Below are positions 57,785-59,791 of a stretch of DNA of 59,791 bases, one piece after another. Each line of letters starts with the position of its first letter. The first letter of the stretch is position 1. Below the pieces are notes generated by a model, which searched no databases, was not told the DNA's origin, and saw only the letters and a list, made by a program, of their open reading frames with translations. The translations under genes were made by a program, and so were the position numbers. The stretch is from CAZWUW01 sp964636895 (lineage in GTDB: Bacteria; Bacillota; Thermincolia; Thermincolales; CAZWUW01), in contig CAZWUW010000005.1 in the NCBI GenBank assembly GCA_964636895.1, positions 1-59,791 of the forward strand. Direction: 5' to 3'.

Positions 57785-59341
57785 TTACTTGGCGTATTCA
57801 ATTGCTCTGGTTTCCCGGATAACCATAACTTTAATCTGACCTGGATATTCCAGTTCTTCTTCAATCTTTTTGACAATATCTCTTACCAAGCGAACGGAAG
57901 CCAAATCATCCAGTTTTTCGGGCTTTACCATCACCCGGACTTCACGTCCGGCCTGAATGGCAAAAGATTTTTCCACACCTTCAAAAGCATTGGCAATGCC
58001 TTCAAGTTTTTCCAACCGTTTAATATATGACTCCAGAGTTTCTCTACGAGCGCCGGGCCTGGCGGCGGAAATCGCATCGGCGGCCTGCACTAAAACGGCT
58101 TCAATCGTTTTGGGTTCTTCGTCACCGTGATGAGCGGCAACCGCATGAATAACTTCTGTAGATTCTTTATATTTTTTACACAGATCGGCACCAATCACTA
58201 CATGTGGACCTTCAACTTCGTGATCCACAGCCTTTCCTAAGTCATGCAGCAGACCGGCACGTTTGGCCAGCACCACGTCAACACCTAGCTCGGCAGCCAT
58301 TAATCCAGCCAGGTGAGAAACTTCAATAGAGTGCTTAAGAACGTTTTGACCGTAACTGGTACGGAACTTCAACCGGCCCAGCAATTTAATCAATTCCGGG
58401 TGAATACCGTGCACCCCTGTATCGAAGGTAGCCTGCTCGCCGGTTTCCCGTAATTGGACTTCTACTTCCTTCTGGGCTTTTTCCACCATTTCCTCTATCC
58501 GAGCCGGGTGAATCCTACCATCCAGAATAAGCTTTTCCAGTGCTAAACGGGCAACTTCCCGGCGAATAGGGTCAAATCCGGATAGAATAACCGCTTCCGG
58601 TGTATCATCAATAATCAGATCAATACCGGTAAGAGTTTCCAAAGTCCTGATATTTCGACCTTCACGGCCGATAATCCGACCCTTCATCTCATCGTTGGGC
58701 AATGCCACTACCGTTACCGTAGTCTCAGCAACATGATCGGCAGCACACCTTTGAATTGCTTGTGAAATAATGTTTTTGGCCTTCTTTTCGCCTTCTTCTT
58801 TTGCCTGGGTTTCTATTTCCTTAATCAACATCGCTGCTTCATGTTTAATTTCTTCTTCGATGTTCCGTAACAAAAGTTCCCTGGCCTCCTCAGAAGACAA
58901 GCCGGAAAGCCTTTCTAATTCTGTAACCTGTTTGGCGTGAATCTCCTGTAAGCTACTCTTTATGACATCGATATCATTTTCTTTTTTTGCCAGAGCATCT
59001 TCCTTGCGCTCGATGCCTTCGATTTTCCGGTCCAGGGATTCTTCTTTCTGCACCAAACGGCGCTCTTGCCGCTGTAGTTCATTACGACGTTCACGGTTCT
59101 CTTTTTCAACTTCGTTACGTAACTTCAGGACTTCTTCCTTAGCTTCCAGAACAGCTTCGCGCTTTTTAGCCTCAGCTGCTTTTTCCGCATCTTCCAGCAC
59201 TTTTTTGGCTGCCTCTTCAGCAGATGCAATTTTGGCTTCGGCCAATGCCCTTCTAACAAAATACCCGGCCACAAAGGCTACTACACCCGCTAATGCTGCA
59301 ATTAATACAATTTGTCCGGTGTTAATATCATTCACCTCCAA
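57785..59341 (-). CDS. rny: Ribonuclease Y
   Basis: A 518-residue membrane-anchored endoribonuclease that initiates mRNA decay. An N-terminal helix (about residues 8-28), a long coiled coil rich in Glu/Lys/Arg, a KH domain (GRIIGREGRNIRTLE) and an HD domain with the motif HDLGKA and further H/D ligands follow. The start is uncertain: the open frame begins at TTG 59341 without a site, and a GGAGG overlaps that start. The next candidate with proper spacing from GGAGG is an ATT at 59326. Either start keeps the membrane anchor. The rny-ymdB-spoVS order is conserved. Confidence 0.94.
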   Translation of the reverse strand: MEVNDINTGQIVLIAALAGVVAFVAGYFVRRALAEAKIASAEEAAKKVLEDAEKAAEAKKREAVLEAKEEVLKLRNEVEKENRERRNELQRQERRLVQKEESLDRKIEGIERKEDALAKKENDIDVIKSSLQEIHAKQVTELERLSGLSSEEARELLLRNIEEEIKHEAAMLIKEIETQAKEEGEKKAKNIISQAIQRCAADHVAETTVTVVALPNDEMKGRIIGREGRNIRTLETLTGIDLIIDDTPEAVILSGFDPIRREVARLALEKLILDGRIHPARIEEMVEKAQKEVEVQLRETGEQATFDTGVHGIHPELIKLLGRLKFRTSYGQNVLKHSIEVSHLAGLMAAELGVDVVLAKRAGLLHDLGKAVDHEVEGPHVVIGADLCKKYKESTEVIHAVAAHHGDEEPKTIEAVLVQAADAISAARPGARRETLESYIKRLEKLEGIANAFEGVEKSFAIQAGREVRVMVKPEKLDDLASVRLVRDIVKKIEEELEYPGQIKVMVIRETRAIEYAK

Positions 59342-59383
59342 TTCTGTTTTTTCTTAGTCAATTTTTTTTAAAAACAAAGAAAA

Positions 59384-59404
59384 ACCGAGTGAAACTAACT
59401 CGGT
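59384..59404 (-). terminator. Terminator upstream of rny
   Basis: ACCGAGT / ACTCGGT with a seven-base loop is followed by T-rich sequence on the minus strand. It would end a leftward gene located beyond the right edge. Confidence 0.7.
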
Positions 59405-59791
59405 CGAACAGATCTTTTCTACCATTATATCGTTGGCTGGTTACGGGCATTGCAAATAACACTATAGCATATATATTCTTTTATATTATACGCAAATCCT
59501 CACAGCGGCCAATATAAAAATGAGGAATTAGATAATATATAAAGAAACCCGTAATAATGGTAGTAAAAATCTAATTCTAGTTTCTCCCAATGTATATTTT
59601 AAAGGTTTTTGGACTATCTGTCAAGAAGGCGTCGCTCTTAGAATACCGATGTTTTTTCAATAGTATGATAGCCTCACTGGCAGCGTGAGCGTCTGTTTAT
59701 TCTAAACTCCCGCGAACCAAGCCCTGTTCAAATTTAAATAGCCTCTCGGCATTCGATGGCAGATGAAGGGAGAAATGTATCCAAAAGGGCT
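59405..59791. other. Right-edge non-coding region
   Basis: About 390 bases with no supportable gene on either strand. Short open stretches at the extreme right (about 30 codons on the minus strand) lack homology I can recognise. The terminator at 59384-59404 implies the end of a leftward gene to the right, so part of this may be its 3' end or an intergenic region. Confidence 0.5.

Noticed and set aside
1..59791. tRNA, rRNA, CRISPR arrays, insertion sequences
   Set aside because: I saw no cloverleaf sequences, no rRNA blocks, no regularly spaced repeats and no transposase frame. This was by eye, so a short tRNA could still have been missed.

Overview
This 59.8 kb window looks like chromosomal DNA from an anaerobic, endospore-forming Firmicute of the Peptococcaceae / Desulfotomaculum-Thermincola type. 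The reasons are spore genes (an alpha/beta SASP, SpoVS, a Spo0E-like phosphatase, a GerD-like lipoprotein, a SpoVE/FtsW-type SEDS protein), three DUF3786 proteins, large doubled-CXXCH multiheme cytochromes, an LL-DAP aminotransferase, hydrogenase maturation genes, an anaerobic-type cobalamin operon and a likely selenoprotein. The assignment is an inference from gene content; there is no rRNA in the window, and I recognised no tRNA or CRISPR array.

Layout. 0-9.5 kb: small metabolic and signalling genes (GGCT-like, DUF3786, PilZ, isoaspartyl dipeptidase, GerD-like lipoprotein, a histidine kinase/response regulator pair behind a DUF3343 gene, a GAF-GGDEF cyclase, MinC, a ferredoxin), then an SASP and a 64-residue DUF1858-type protein whose CxxC motif is written Cys-Met-Gly-TGA with a SECIS-like hairpin downstream. 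9.6-11.7 kb: an N6-adenine methyltransferase broken by one in-frame stop. 11.7-22.1 kb: an FtsW/SpoVE gene and an electron-transfer region with three secreted multiheme cytochromes (11, 6 and 7 haem-type motifs), a membrane-anchored NHL propeller and a TPR protein. 22.5-27.3 kb: a second DUF3786 protein, a TSUP transporter split into two half-size genes, Fur, and a feoAB operon with a promoter and two Fur boxes, followed by a Spo0E-like gene with Spo0A-type boxes upstream. 27.4-33.9 kb: a VWA/MoxR pair, guaB, fxsA, small unknowns, and a CAP-domain secreted protein behind a c-di-AMP riboswitch.

34-44.2 kb is dominated by a leftward cobalamin operon. It starts at an adenosylcobalamin riboswitch plus terminator and reads cobU, cobQ, cbiB, cbiA, cobO, pduX, cobD, cobC, followed by a DUF1232 gene and adenine deaminase. 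It covers amidation, adenosylation, aminopropanol-linker synthesis and nucleotide-loop activation, but cobS is absent. 44.3-47.2 kb holds an HD hydrolase, a third DUF3786 protein, a frameshifted NERD-domain gene, an acetyltransferase and DUF3842. 47.2-51.9 kb is a hypF-C-D-E block for NiFe-hydrogenase active-site assembly. The right end carries a LysM protein with an unrecognised C-terminal domain, dapL, an M19 dipeptidase, and the Firmicutes-type spoVS-ymdB-rny cluster.

Most notable: the CxxU DUF1858 selenoprotein candidate at 9323-9517; the cytochrome/NHL/TPR region with non-standard CX3CH and CX4CH motifs; the split TSUP pair; two recently broken genes (methyltransferase, NERD); and stacked regulatory signals at feoAB, spo0E and the CAP gene.
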